Source of the DNA: an uncultured Burkholderiales bacterium
GTDB lineage: Bacteria > Pseudomonadota > Gammaproteobacteria > Burkholderiales > Eutrophovitaceae
Direction of reading: 5' to 3'
Length of the DNA stretch: 64,000 nucleotides
Assembly: GCA_951812315.1 (NCBI GenBank)
Contig: CATOSA010000034.1
Location: forward strand, 1-64,000
The translations under genes and the position numbers were made by a program. The notes under the pieces were generated by a model, which saw only the letters and a list, made by a program, of their open reading frames with translations, had not been told where the DNA came from and ran no database searches. This document shows, one piece after another, positions 27,201 to 37,178 of the stretch (position 1 is its first letter; each line of letters begins with the position of its first letter).

Positions 27201-29396
27201 TCAGCGTCGCCTGGCACCTGTAACGCCGTCTACACCGGTCAACAACGTGATCATGCCCTTCACCTGCTCGAGTGAATCAATCTCGATCGTGATGACCATT
27301 CGCACCCTTGACCCGCGCGTAAACGTACTTGTGCCAATCATGCGAATTTTCTCGTGGGCGAAGACCTCGAGTACTTCGCGAACTGGCGCACTCTGGCGAT
27401 CCAGGAACACCTCGATGTCCGTCTCATAACGACGGTGACCACCGCGTGCCGCCCATTCGGCCTCGATCAGCCGTTCGGTCGAGAGGTGGCCAAGATTGGC
27501 ACAACTGGCGCGATGCACGATGATGCCGCGCCCACGGCTGACAAATCCGACAATCGAATCAGGTGGTACTGGCTTGCAACAACGCGCCAGTACGGTCAGC
27601 AAGCGATCCAGGCCGACCACGAGCACCGCTCCGGTCGAGTCGGCCGGACTCGATTTTCGGGTCAGTGGTGGCAAGCCCGTTTCTTCGGCTTCCCCCAGCA
27701 CCGCGACTTTCAGTTCCCGTTGCGAAATATCGCCGCGATGAAATGCAACAAACAACTCTTCCGGCGAAGCGTAGCCAAAATTGTCCGCAAGCTGTTCGGC
27801 ATCCAGAACCGATTGGCCCAGGCGGTGCAACGCTTTCTCGAGTTCGGTCCGCCCGGCCGCACTGGCTTCACCTCTGGCGTGACTGTTGAACCATTGCCGG
27901 ACCTTGGTGCGTACCCGGCTACTCGCAATGTAGCCAAGTGCGGGGTTCATCCAGTCGCGCGATGGTCCGCCTTGCTTCGCAGCCTGAATTTCAACGACCT
28001 GCCCGTTCTTCAAGCGTTGATTCAATGGGATCAGGCGCCCGTCGACTATTGCACCGCGGCAGCGGTGGCCCAATTCGGTATGGACGTGATAAGCAAAATC
28101 GACCGCCGTTGCGCCGGCAGGCAGGTCAATGACCCTTCCCTGCGGCGTTAATACGTAGACCGCATCGTCGCGCAACTCGCTGCGGAACGATTCGGCCAAC
28201 TGTGATGCATCTGCCATCTCGTCGCGCCAGTCCAGGATCTGCCGCAGCCAGGCTATCTGCCGATCGTAAGCCTGATCGCTGCGGCTGGCCTCTTTGTAGC
28301 GCCAGTGCGCCGCGACACCGAGTTCGGCCTGTTCATGCATTTCGGACGTCCTGATCTGCACTTCAACGATCTTGCCCGCTGGTCCGGCGACTGCGGTATG
28401 CAAAGACCGGTAATCGTTGCTTTTGGGTTTGGCGATGTAGTCGTCGAACTCGCCGGTCAGAGGCGCCCAAAGCTGGTGGACCAGGCCGAGCACCGTGTAG
28501 CACTCGCGCACGTCCTGGACGAGAACCCTGACCGCGCGTACGTCTGATAGTTGTTCGAAATTCAGGCCTTTGCGTTGCATCTTCTTCCAGATGCTGTAGA
28601 TGTGTTTTGGGCGCCCGCTCACCTCCGCCTTGATGCCGGATTTCGAAAGTTGCTGGTCGAGAGTCGCCATAAGCTCTGCGAGATAGGCTTCGCGATCGGC
28701 CCGTTTCTCATCGAGCTGGGCGGCAATCGCTTCGAATTGATCTGGCGCGTTACAGTGGAACGCGAGATCTTCAAGTTCCCATTTCAACTGCCACACGCCC
28801 AGCCGGTTGGCGAGCGGTGCCAGCAAATCAAACGCATCCTGGGCAGCCGTATGTCTGGTCGCGGGATCACCCTGCGCGACCAGATAACGCAGCGTCTGGA
28901 GCTGGTCAGCAAGCTTGAGCAGAACAACGCGAATATCTTCGACCATCGCAAGCAACATCTTGCGCATGGCTTCGAGTTGCGCCGATTTGTCCGATGACTT
29001 GCGCAATTGCGGCGCTTGGGCTCGCAACCGCTGCATGGGTGCGAGCCGCATCACGCCGGTCACAAGTGATGCGACGCGGTGATCGATATCATGCCCGCCT
29101 GCTTTCGACGCCGCTGCGGCACCGGACTGACGCGTGTCGGTCGAGGGCACGTTGGCACCGATGAGGATCGCTGCCGACGCTGACTCTGCATCCAGCCCCA
29201 GGTCGACGACAATCCGGGCGGCACCTTGTGCATGATTTATCAAGCGTTCACCAGACAGGTGCAAGCTGTCCTCGTACTGTTCCAGCGCCTCGGCAAACGA
29301 GTGTTCCACGAGCGATTTTCCTGATTCGTCGAATCGGACGCACAGCGACTCGAGCCATTCGCTCGTTTCGCTTTTGCCAAGTGCAACTTCGATCAT
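27201..29396 (-). CDS. relA: GTP pyrophosphokinase RelA ((p)ppGpp synthetase I)
   Basis: Ribosome-associated stringent-response enzyme that makes (p)ppGpp on amino acid starvation. The N-terminal hydrolase-like region lacks the HD pair, so hydrolysis is probably lost. The synthetase region includes GRPKHIYSIWKKMQRKG and EFDDYIAKPKSNDYRSLHTA. The EFDD sequence is the EXDD motif of monofunctional RelA, rather than RXKD of SpoT-type enzymes. TGS (AVDFAYHVHTELGHRCRGA) and a C-terminal ACT domain follow. It is 731 residues long. Confidence 0.94.
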   Translation of the reverse strand: MIEVALGKSETSEWLESLCVRFDESGKSLVEHSFAEALEQYEDSLHLSGERLINHAQGAARIVVDLGLDAESASAAILIGANVPSTDTRQSGAAAASKAGGHDIDHRVASLVTGVMRLAPMQRLRAQAPQLRKSSDKSAQLEAMRKMLLAMVEDIRVVLLKLADQLQTLRYLVAQGDPATRHTAAQDAFDLLAPLANRLGVWQLKWELEDLAFHCNAPDQFEAIAAQLDEKRADREAYLAELMATLDQQLSKSGIKAEVSGRPKHIYSIWKKMQRKGLNFEQLSDVRAVRVLVQDVRECYTVLGLVHQLWAPLTGEFDDYIAKPKSNDYRSLHTAVAGPAGKIVEVQIRTSEMHEQAELGVAAHWRYKEASRSDQAYDRQIAWLRQILDWRDEMADASQLAESFRSELRDDAVYVLTPQGRVIDLPAGATAVDFAYHVHTELGHRCRGAIVDGRLIPLNQRLKNGQVVEIQAAKQGGPSRDWMNPALGYIASSRVRTKVRQWFNSHARGEASAAGRTELEKALHRLGQSVLDAEQLADNFGYASPEELFVAFHRGDISQRELKVAVLGEAEETGLPPLTRKSSPADSTGAVLVVGLDRLLTVLARCCKPVPPDSIVGFVSRGRGIIVHRASCANLGHLSTERLIEAEWAARGGHRRYETDIEVFLDRQSAPVREVLEVFAHEKIRMIGTSTFTRGSRVRMVITIEIDSLEQVKGMITLLTGVDGVTGARRR

Positions 29397-29402
29397 CTAT
29401 CC

Positions 29403-31796
29403 TTAGTCAGTCTGCTTGTGCCAATAGCGGCGATTAGTATCACGCCATGTGGTCGCATTGATACCGTCCGCCGAAAATTTTAGCGTGATCGCTCCTTGGC
29501 GATCGGTGCGCATTATTCGCGCACCTGCCTCACGATAGCGTGCTTCTACGTGTGGATGCGGATGACCATAGCGATTCGCGTAGCCAACAGGGAACACGAC
29601 AATCCGTGGTGTCACCGCGGCGACGAACGCGTTGCCTGACGAAGTCCGGCTTCCATGGTGAGGCGCAACGAGAACATCGACATCCAGACTCGCGGCGCGC
29701 GATTCAACCAGCTGGCGCTCTGACCGGCGCTCGATATCGGCCGGCAGCAAGACGGTACCGAATTGGGTTGCAATACGCATGACGCAACTGCGATCGTTGT
29801 CTCGTACTTTGGTTACGCCGTAGCTTTCAGCGGTGGGATGCAGAATCTCGAATGTCACGCCGTCCAGCTGCCACTGTTGGCCGGTTTCACATCTGGTTGA
29901 CGCGATTCCGTCGTGAAATGGCATGTCTTTATCAACTGACGTCAAAATTCGGCCTGCCTGAATGGATTCGAGCATCGAGCCGGTTCCTCCGGCGTGATCG
30001 AGATCACCGTGGCTGATCACTACAGTGTCGAGCATGTCAATCCCTTCGCCGCGCAGGTAAGGCGCAATGACGTATCGCCCCGCATCTCCCCAACCGTGAT
30101 AATCGGGACCGGCGTCATACAACACTGTGTGACGATGCGTACGCGCAACGACAGACAGGCCCTGGCCTACATCGAGCACGGTAAGCCACATTTCACCCGG
30201 CTTTGGTCCCGGGGGAAGGACCGCAAACATGGGCAGGATCAAGAGCAAACCGGTCCACTTTGCAGGAAAGCCGCGCGGCAACAGCAACAGGACTACACCG
30301 CCAATTGCCATGATGATGGTCCAGGTGGCCGGCGCGTGTTGTTGCCATACTGCACCCGGCAACGACGCGAGGTATTCAAGCCCGACGAAACACCAGCGCA
30401 TCACCTCGTGAGTCAGCATGGCGATCGGTTCAAACGGAAGCACGATCAATAGCAAGGCGAGTGGTGCGACGCACAGGCTGACAACAGGGATAGCAATCGC
30501 GTTGGCCAGTGGAGAAACGACCGAGACTTTTTGAAACAACACCAGCAGCAACGGTGTCAATGCGATGGTTATTGCCCACTGCACGCGCAGCCAGGTCCAC
30601 AGCCAGCCCATTCGCCTCGAGTCGGACGTTCCAACCAGCATTATGGTTGCAACGGCCCCAAACGAAAGCCAGAAACCTGCGGAAACAACCGCCATCGGAT
30701 CAAGTGCAATAACCAATAACAGTGCGGTGCCCAGAATTGCCGGCGCCGGCCAACGCCATCCGCTCCAAAGTGCAAGCGCGACCACAGACAACATGTAAAC
30801 AGTGCGCTGTGCGGGGATCGCGAATCCGGAAAGCGCTGCGTATGCGATTGCCGTTGCCAGTCCTGCAAGTGTCGCGGCGCGTACAGGAGACAGGCGTGTC
30901 GAGAGCCTGTTCCAACGGCGCCAGGCTCGCAACATGATCGCGAATACCAGACCGGACAGCATAGTTATGTGCAATCCGGAAATACTCATCAGGTGGTTGA
31001 CGCCGGCATGGGTGAAAGCCGTCCACTGCTGCGGCGATATCGACCGCTGGTCGCCGATGGCAAGTGCGACAATGACTCCCGCGTAAGGTTTGTCTGAAGT
31101 CACGCCTAGCAAACTGCGTCTGATACGCTCGCGCGCGCGCTCGACGATATACGCGGGCTTCCACACCATTGTTGACAGCCGTATTGCGGAAGCTCCGTCA
31201 CGAATATAGCCGGTTGCCCTGATTCCACGTTCGAGCATCCTCGCTTCGAAATCGAAACCGTGCGGGTTGAAACTGCCATGAGGGGGTTTTAAACGAACTG
31301 TTAGCTGCCATCGTTCGCCGGCTTGCAACTCGGGAACGCGGGCACGGTCTCCTGACCAGGCTGCGAACCAGGTTAGCGATACGCGCTGTGGTACTTTGGC
31401 ACCGATGGTGCGAACGTGCTCTACGTCCATGATAAAGCGGACGCCGCGATCCCCGGGATGGGTCAGTTCGGCGATCACCCCCTCAATGCGTACGTCACGG
31501 CCTTGCCAGGCATCTCCCAATTGAGATGCCATGCGTAGTTGCGCGCTGGCCGCCGCCCAATAGAATCCAATCAGCACGCATATCAGAATCCAGCACAGTG
31601 TCTTTGCGACGTGCCCGGGCAGCGTCGGCACCTTTCCCAGCGCCCATGCGAGCGCCCCGAGTGGCAACACCAACAACGCGTAGACCAAATCGGGTAGCTC
31701 GGCTTGCTGCTGAAGCCACCATGCGCCGAGCGTAACGGATGAAGCGAACAGCAATGCGCGCATTGACGACCAATATATAGAGGTCTGGTTGGTCAC
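29403..31796 (-). CDS. comEC: ComEC/Rec2 family DNA uptake channel
   Basis: Inner-membrane channel proposed to import single-stranded DNA during natural transformation. 797 residues: N-terminal membrane segments, a soluble OB-like region (residues about 60-170), the multi-spanning competence domain (HLMSISGLHITMLSGLVFAI) and a C-terminal metallo-beta-lactamase-like domain with SHGDLDHAGG and APHHGSRTSSG. Other competence genes are not in the window. It lies 6 bases from relA. Confidence 0.93.
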   Translation of the reverse strand: MTNQTSIYWSSMRALLFASSVTLGAWWLQQQAELPDLVYALLVLPLGALAWALGKVPTLPGHVAKTLCWILICVLIGFYWAAASAQLRMASQLGDAWQGRDVRIEGVIAELTHPGDRGVRFIMDVEHVRTIGAKVPQRVSLTWFAAWSGDRARVPELQAGERWQLTVRLKPPHGSFNPHGFDFEARMLERGIRATGYIRDGASAIRLSTMVWKPAYIVERARERIRRSLLGVTSDKPYAGVIVALAIGDQRSISPQQWTAFTHAGVNHLMSISGLHITMLSGLVFAIMLRAWRRWNRLSTRLSPVRAATLAGLATAIAYAALSGFAIPAQRTVYMLSVVALALWSGWRWPAPAILGTALLLVIALDPMAVVSAGFWLSFGAVATIMLVGTSDSRRMGWLWTWLRVQWAITIALTPLLLVLFQKVSVVSPLANAIAIPVVSLCVAPLALLLIVLPFEPIAMLTHEVMRWCFVGLEYLASLPGAVWQQHAPATWTIIMAIGGVVLLLLPRGFPAKWTGLLLILPMFAVLPPGPKPGEMWLTVLDVGQGLSVVARTHRHTVLYDAGPDYHGWGDAGRYVIAPYLRGEGIDMLDTVVISHGDLDHAGGTGSMLESIQAGRILTSVDKDMPFHDGIASTRCETGQQWQLDGVTFEILHPTAESYGVTKVRDNDRSCVMRIATQFGTVLLPADIERRSERQLVESRAASLDVDVLVAPHHGSRTSSGNAFVAAVTPRIVVFPVGYANRYGHPHPHVEARYREAGARIMRTDRQGAITLKFSADGINATTWRDTNRRYWHKQTD

Positions 31797-31970
31797 GCAC
31801 CGAAAGCGAACGGCAGAAATTTTGGCGGGCCGCGTGCTTCGATTGTACCGCGAGGAGTTTACTTGACCCGTAGAAGAGTCCGTGCCGGAGAATCAGAAGC
31901 CGGTTGCGACGCGCCACAAATCGAAATTGCGAGGTAGTCGCGGCGCATAACGCCCGTGCACAGCGATTGC

Positions 31971-32705
31971 TCAGGTAAGCCTGAGCTGGCCGTCTTCCAG
32001 GATCATCGTGCGCTGCATGCGCGCTGCGATTCCGGGGTCGTGCGTGACCACCACGAAACTCGTACCGAGCTCGTTGTTGAGTTCCATCATCAGATCCAAC
32101 ACACCCTCGGCGGTTCTTCGGTCCAGATTTCCAGTCGGTTCGTCAGCCAATACGCACGCCGGTTCGCTTACGAGCGCCCTTGCCAAAGCGGCCCGTTGGC
32201 GCTCGCCTCCTGATAACTCGCCCGGCGTATGCGTGAGCCGATGTCCCAGTCCGACGCGTTCTAGCATTGCGGTGGCCTGTCTTGTGGCGCTGGACGTCGA
32301 TTTGCGGCGAATCAGCAGCGGCATTGCGACGTTTTCAAGCGCGGTGAATTCAGGTAGCAAATGATGAAACTGGTATACAAAGCCGAGACCGCGGTTTCGC
32401 ACGCGACCCTTTTCGCGCTCTGACAAAGTCGTCAGGTCGTGCCCGAGGATTAAAACCTCCCCCGCGCTGACATCGTCCAGCCCGCCAAGAATGTGCAGTA
32501 GCGTGCTTTTTCCGGACCCTGACGCACCAACAATGGCAACGGTTTCTCCGCTACGCACCTCCAGTTCCACTCCCAGCAAAACAGAGACATCGTCATTGCC
32601 TTGATGATAGATCTTGCGCAGCGCGCGACACGACAGCACCAGCTCTTGCGCAGATCCTGACGGCGCTGCTGAATTTGTGGCGGAGTGCTGTTTCGGGTCA
32701 TTCAT
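31971..32705 (-). CDS. lolD: Lipoprotein-releasing ABC transporter ATP-binding protein LolD
   Basis: ATPase of the LolCDE complex that extracts outer-membrane lipoproteins from the inner membrane. Walker A is [11 protein letters not shown], the signature is [15 protein letters not shown] and Walker B is [12 protein letters not shown]. The length is 244 residues. It overlaps lolC by 8 bp. Confidence 0.93.
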   Translation of the reverse strand: MNDPKQHSATNSAAPSGSAQELVLSCRALRKIYHQGNDDVSVLLGVELEVRSGETVAIVGASGSGKSTLLHILGGLDDVSAGEVLILGHDLTTLSEREKGRVRNRGLGFVYQFHHLLPEFTALENVAMPLLIRRKSTSSATRQATAMLERVGLGHRLTHTPGELSGGERQRAALARALVSEPACVLADEPTGNLDRRTAEGVLDLMMELNNELGTSFVVVTHDPGIAARMQRTMILEDGQLRLT

Positions 32706-33945
32706 AGCGTAGAGCCTCCGCGGGATTCGTCCTGGCAGCGCGCAGACTTGGATAGATGGTCGCCAACAATGTCAGGACGAATGCTGTGGTGGCAACAGCT
32801 GTGACGTCTTTCGACTGCAAATCGGATGGCAGGTCGCTGATGTAGTAAACATCCTTTGCCAGGAACTTGAAGCCTAGGGCACTTTCAATGGCCGGAACAA
32901 TGACGTCGATATTGGTCGCAACCACGACACCCAGCAGAAGACCGGCCAGCGTTCCGATGAATCCGATCAGCGCGCCCTGAATAACAAAAATCTTCAGGAT
33001 GTCGCGCGGCGCGGCGCCGAGTGTGCGCAGGATCGCGATATCGGCTCGTTTGTCCGTCACCGCCATGACGAGAGTGGATACGATATTGAATGCTGCCACC
33101 GCGACGATCAGCAGCAGAATGATGAACATCACGCGTTTCTCGATTTGCACCGCACGGAAAAAGTTGGCATGGCTTCGCGTCCAGTCACTGACATACACGT
33201 TAGGTGTCAAGGTTTCGGCCAATTCCCGCGCGACGCCGGGCGCGGCAAACAGCTCATCAACCTTGAGCCGGACGCCAGATACGGCATCACCGAATCGGAA
33301 CAGTTTCTGTGCGTCTTCAACATGAATCAGTGCCAGCCCCGAATCATATTGGTAATTGTTGACTTCGAAGACACCGCTGACAGTAAATTGCCGAAGTCTT
33401 GGCAATATGCCTGCTGGTGTCACTTGCCCCTGTGGGGCAATCAGCATGATCCGGTCTCCGATCGAAGCGCCAATCGATCTTGCCAGATCGATGCCCAGGA
33501 CAACCCGGTACTTGCCGGCTTGCAGGGTATCGAGGCTGCCGTCTCGCATATGTTTACCGATATCCGCAACGCTTTCCTCGAGTTCCGGATAGATTCCGCG
33601 CACGATCGTGCCATTCACCGAGCGGCCGCGCGAGAGCAGCCCTTCTGCCATGACGTATGGCGCGGAAGCGATCACTCTGGGATGAATACTGGACTCGTCA
33701 GCAACGGTCTGCCAGTCCTGAAGTCTGCCACCGAGGCCAACGATCTGTACGTGGGAAACCACGCCGAGAATGGTCGCGCGTAACTCTTTCTGAAAACCGT
33801 TCATCACTGATAGCACGACGATCAGCGCAGCAACGCCGAGACCGATGCCAAGCATCGAAGTTATCGATATAAACGAGATGAAATGATTTTTGCGTTTGGC
33901 GCGTGTATAGCGCAGTCCGACGAATAATTCGTACGGAGTCAGCAT
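32698..33945 (-). CDS. lolC: Lipoprotein-releasing ABC transporter permease LolC/E
   Basis: Permease of the Lol system. The ATG start at 33945 ([20 protein letters not shown]) gives 415 residues. One N-terminal transmembrane segment precedes a large periplasmic MacB-like domain and three C-terminal segments ([19 protein letters not shown] and two more). A single permease gene next to lolD suggests a homodimeric LolC/E, as in several betaproteobacteria. Confidence 0.92.
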   Translation of the reverse strand: MLTPYELFVGLRYTRAKRKNHFISFISITSMLGIGLGVAALIVVLSVMNGFQKELRATILGVVSHVQIVGLGGRLQDWQTVADESSIHPRVIASAPYVMAEGLLSRGRSVNGTIVRGIYPELEESVADIGKHMRDGSLDTLQAGKYRVVLGIDLARSIGASIGDRIMLIAPQGQVTPAGILPRLRQFTVSGVFEVNNYQYDSGLALIHVEDAQKLFRFGDAVSGVRLKVDELFAAPGVARELAETLTPNVYVSDWTRSHANFFRAVQIEKRVMFIILLLIVAVAAFNIVSTLVMAVTDKRADIAILRTLGAAPRDILKIFVIQGALIGFIGTLAGLLLGVVVATNIDVIVPAIESALGFKFLAKDVYYISDLPSDLQSKDVTAVATTAFVLTLLATIYPSLRAARTNPAEALRYE

Positions 33946-34020
33946 GTGCTTTTCCGGTGATTTCGCATGGCGACGCGCAGTCTGCCACATTCGCGCCTGT
34001 AGTGCTCTGATTTTGCCATG

Positions 34021-34231
34021 CTAGCAGTCTGTCGGACTCAGGATGATTCGGCTGCAACGGCGCGCCGATCACAGATGTGTTAGCAGGCCCTGACCGATTT
34101 CTCCTTACGTATTCGCGATATGCGCAGCTTCATCGAAAGACGTGAAATCGTTAAGATCTGTGCTCACTCTCCGCTGGTTTGAATGGAACCGGTGTTTCGC
34201 TTTCTCACCGCTAAGTCCGACAGACTGCTAG
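34021..34231. mobile_element. MITE-like element with 18-bp perfect terminal inverted repeats
   Basis: CTAGCAGTCTGTCGGACT (34021-34038) is repeated exactly in inverse orientation at 34214-34231, enclosing 175 bp. The outer CTAG at both ends may be a palindromic 4-bp target duplication around 14-bp inverted repeats. No transposase is encoded; only an 18-codon ORF (MRSFIERREIVKICAHSP...) lies inside, possibly a remnant. The parental IS family is not identified. Confidence 0.7.
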
Positions 34232-34285
34232 ATTAGTGGTTCCATTAGACTAGATTAGTGGTTCCATTAGATTAGTGCTTCCATA
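34228..34285. repeat. 22-bp direct tandem repeat
   Basis: Two perfect 22-bp copies (34228-34249 and 34250-34271) are followed by a truncated, mismatched third. They begin in the CTAG at the MITE right end and lie about 30-80 bp upstream of the rpfE-like start. Confidence 0.85.
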
Positions 34286-34314
34286 AATTTGACATCCGGA
34301 TACCAGGCAATTCA

Positions 34315-35316
34315 GTGCGTACATTAACGATTCTCGCCGGAAACGCGTTCGTGCCTTGCGGTTCGGCAAAGGACAGGCATCATCCGGTCATTGAATCGTT
34401 CCTTTCGCGAAGCACCGAACTGATCCATCGGCATACCAGCACAGCCGGTTGGATCTGCGCGGCGCATAACGTAAAGCGCCGCCCGGACTGGCCCGCTGGC
34501 GCAATCCTTACGCATGCGCACGAAATCAAGGGCGCGGATCAGTACTGGATTTGCGCTGATCCAGTGCATCTGGCCGTCGAGCGCGACGAACTCGTTGTGC
34601 AGCCGTATTCGAACGTGCAGCTTACATCGTCGGAAAGCCAGTCGTTGTTCGCCGCACTTGAGGCACACTTCGCGGTCGAGGATTTGCGGTTTGTGCACGT
34701 TGATACCGGTCGCTGGTGCATCGCAATCCCGCAACCTCCACATCTCGTTACTTCTGATCTGGAGCTTGTCGAAGGACGCAATGTCAACGATGTGCTACCG
34801 TCAGGCCAGGACAGCGCAACGTGGCAGCGCTACGTTACCGAAGCACAAATGATCTTGCACGATCACCCTGCCAATACAAGACGCGAGGCTCGCGGCGAAA
34901 CCGTCGCAAACTCGGTTTGGTTGTGGGGCGGCGGTGTTGTTCCCCAAGTGGACAGGAAATTCGAGAATATGTTGGTGAGCGATGCGCTTCTGCGGGAGAT
35001 TGGAATCATGTCCAGCGCCCACGTGAGTACAACTCCTTCCACAGGCGTCAATCTTGACGCGACCGGCGACTGTTTTGTGGAATTCGCGGCGCAGCCGGCT
35101 GATGAAGGCGACGATGTTCTCGGACGACTGGAGTCACACTGGATCGCGCCGGCGTGGCAGGCACTTCGAAGCGGCAGGCTTGAAGCAATGACTTTGGTGC
35201 TGCGTCTTGCCGGAGCCATGATTGAACTACGTTGTGACCGCCGAGGGCGTCGCCGTTTCTGGAGCAGGAAGCGGCCGCTGTCGAAGATACTCGCGACGTT
35301 GCGGGACGCGGCGTGA
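34315..35316 (+). CDS. RpfE-type / phosphoglycerate mutase-like protein
   Basis: 333-residue protein upstream of recJ. Its central block (GADQYWICADPVHLAVERD) matches a family annotated as RpfE-type regulatory protein in xanthomonads and betaproteobacteria and sometimes as phosphoglycerate mutase. The order rpfE-recJ-prfB-lysS echoes the Xanthomonas rpf locus. The GTG start at 34315 has only a weak Shine-Dalgarno. The enzymatic role is unproven. The 3' end overlaps recJ by 4 bp (GTGA). Confidence 0.65.
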   Translation: MRTLTILAGNAFVPCGSAKDRHHPVIESFLSRSTELIHRHTSTAGWICAAHNVKRRPDWPAGAILTHAHEIKGADQYWICADPVHLAVERDELVVQPYSNVQLTSSESQSLFAALEAHFAVEDLRFVHVDTGRWCIAIPQPPHLVTSDLELVEGRNVNDVLPSGQDSATWQRYVTEAQMILHDHPANTRREARGETVANSVWLWGGGVVPQVDRKFENMLVSDALLREIGIMSSAHVSTTPSTGVNLDATGDCFVEFAAQPADEGDDVLGRLESHWIAPAWQALRSGRLEAMTLVLRLAGAMIELRCDRRGRRRFWSRKRPLSKILATLRDAA

Positions 35317-37016
35317 GCGTTCCGAAAGTTATTATCCGGCCGGTAGACGAATCGGCACGCGCGCAATTGGTTGCGCAGGACATTCATCCGCTGATGGCGC
35401 GCCTGTTTGCAGCGCGCGGAATCGGGAAAAAATCTGGACTGGATACGAGTTTTGCTGCGCTATTGCCGTTTGAGCATTTGTCCGGTTGTGCGCAAGCTGC
35501 CAACCTGCTCGCAGATGCGATCGCGAACAAGGAACGCATACTGATCGTCGCGGACTACGACGCGGACGGCGCCACCGCCTGCGCACTCGGGGTAAGCGTA
35601 TTGAGACTGATGGGTGCCGACATTGGATATCTCGTTCCGAACCGCTTTGAGCATGGATATGGCCTGACGCTGGAGATCGTCGATCTCGCCGCGGCACAGT
35701 CTCCTCGATGGATTATCACTGTAGACAATGGCATCGCCAGCGTCGACGGCGTGGCCAGAGCAAATGAGCTCGGTGTCGGGGTGCTTGTAACGGATCATCA
35801 CCTTCCCGGCGATACCCTTCCGCAAGCCGCTTGTATCGTCAATCCCAATCAGCCTGGCGATACGTTTCCGAGCAAGAATCTCGCGGGCGTCGGCGTCATG
35901 TTCTATGTGCTGCTGGCGTTGCGCACGGAACTGCGAAGGCGTGACTGGTTTGCTGCGCACGCGGAGCCCAACCTTGCGGACCAGCTTGACCTGGTTGCTT
36001 TGGGGACCATTGCCGATGTGGTCCCGCTCGACGCCAACAATCGTACCCTGGTCACGCGCGGGCTCGAACGTATTCGCAACGGTCGTTGCCGGCCAGGCGT
36101 TAACGCGCTTTTCAGGATCGCTGGCCGCGATCCTCGCCACGCATCGAGCTATGACCTGGGATTCGTTGCCGGACCGCGCTTGAATGCGGCGGGCCGACTG
36201 ACCGACATGACTATCGGGATCGAGTGCCTTCTTTCCACCAACATTTCACGGGCAGAGGAGCTAGCCGGACAGCTGGATTCCCTGAATCGGGAACGCCGTG
36301 CGCTGGAAGCACGAATGCAGACGAGTGCGATCGATATTGTCGAAAAAATTGATGTCAATGATCGCTATGCGCTGAGCCTCTACGATGATAGCTGGCACCA
36401 CGGCGTGGTCGGCATCCTCGCCTCGCGCCTTCGAGAGCGTTTTAATCGACCTGTTTTTGCGTTTGCCCCGTCCACCGACAATGAAGCGAAAGGTTCCGGA
36501 CGATCCATTGCAGGTCTTCATTTGCGCGATGCGCTTGATGTTCTCACCAAGCGACATCCGGATCTGGTCCTCAAGTTTGGCGGGCATGCGATGGCCGCCG
36601 GACTCTCGATACGCCGTGAAAACGTCGACGCCTTCGCCCGCGCATTCGACCAGGTCGTACGCAGCCTGTTAAAACCGGAAGACCTCGATCAACGCATTGA
36701 AGTCGACGGCTCTCTGGCTGCAGACGATTTCAGTCTCGAAGTCGCGGAAATGCTCGACGCGCAGGTGTGGGGTCAGGGATTCGTCTCGCCGAAATTTTGC
36801 GATGTGTTCGAGGTTGTTGACCAACGCGTCGTCGGTGGCCGCCATCGCAAATTGCAGGTCAGGCCGGATGGCAAGTCGCCGGTGTTGGAAGCGATGCGTT
36901 TTGGCGATGACGCCAAATTACCCGATCGTGTCGAATGTGTTTATCGTCTGCAAGTCAACGCGTTTAGAGGCGTTCGCTCGCCGCAGCTGGTACTGGATAG
37001 CTGGGCACCAGTCTGA
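35313..37016 (+). CDS. recJ: Single-stranded-DNA exonuclease RecJ
   Basis: 5'-3' ssDNA exonuclease in recombination and mismatch repair. The DHH phosphoesterase motifs are present: ILIVADYDADGATACALG and VLVTDHHLPGDTLP. DHHA1 follows (SGRSIAGLHLRDALDVL, KFGGHAMAAGLSI), then the OB domain. It is 567 residues with a GTG start coupled to the preceding stop. Confidence 0.96.
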   Translation: MSVPKVIIRPVDESARAQLVAQDIHPLMARLFAARGIGKKSGLDTSFAALLPFEHLSGCAQAANLLADAIANKERILIVADYDADGATACALGVSVLRLMGADIGYLVPNRFEHGYGLTLEIVDLAAAQSPRWIITVDNGIASVDGVARANELGVGVLVTDHHLPGDTLPQAACIVNPNQPGDTFPSKNLAGVGVMFYVLLALRTELRRRDWFAAHAEPNLADQLDLVALGTIADVVPLDANNRTLVTRGLERIRNGRCRPGVNALFRIAGRDPRHASSYDLGFVAGPRLNAAGRLTDMTIGIECLLSTNISRAEELAGQLDSLNRERRALEARMQTSAIDIVEKIDVNDRYALSLYDDSWHHGVVGILASRLRERFNRPVFAFAPSTDNEAKGSGRSIAGLHLRDALDVLTKRHPDLVLKFGGHAMAAGLSIRRENVDAFARAFDQVVRSLLKPEDLDQRIEVDGSLAADDFSLEVAEMLDAQVWGQGFVSPKFCDVFEVVDQRVVGGRHRKLQVRPDGKSPVLEAMRFGDDAKLPDRVECVYRLQVNAFRGVRSPQLVLDSWAPV

Positions 37017-37107
37017 ATACCCGCGCTGCGAAATTTTCGCGATCACCGTAAGCGAATCATGGCACGGTTCAGGCAATACTTGCGATGACCAAGCGACAGG
37101 GATTCTA

Positions 37108-37129
37108 TATCACCGTGATATCACCGTGA
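37108..37129. repeat. 11-bp tandem duplication upstream of prfB
   Basis: TATCACCGTGA occurs twice in tandem and creates the 10-bp palindrome GTGATATCAC (37115-37124) about 55 bp before the prfB start. It could be an operator or a chance duplication. Confidence 0.4.
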
Positions 37130-37178
37130 CTCGCGTCTGTTCCGGTAGAATGCCCGCTTTTCAGAATGTACATATCAA

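Larger units (their letters stand above)
33946..34314. other. lolC/rpfE intergenic region carrying a MITE-like element
   Basis: 369 bp without a supported gene, between divergent lolC and the rpfE-like gene. It contains a 211-bp inverted-repeat-bounded element and a tandem repeat (listed separately). Promoters for both flanking genes must lie here but I cannot place them with confidence. Confidence 0.6.

Noticed and set aside
27354-28151. 265-codon plus-strand frame
   Set aside because: Antisense shadow of relA with no family pattern; RelA motifs cover the whole stretch.
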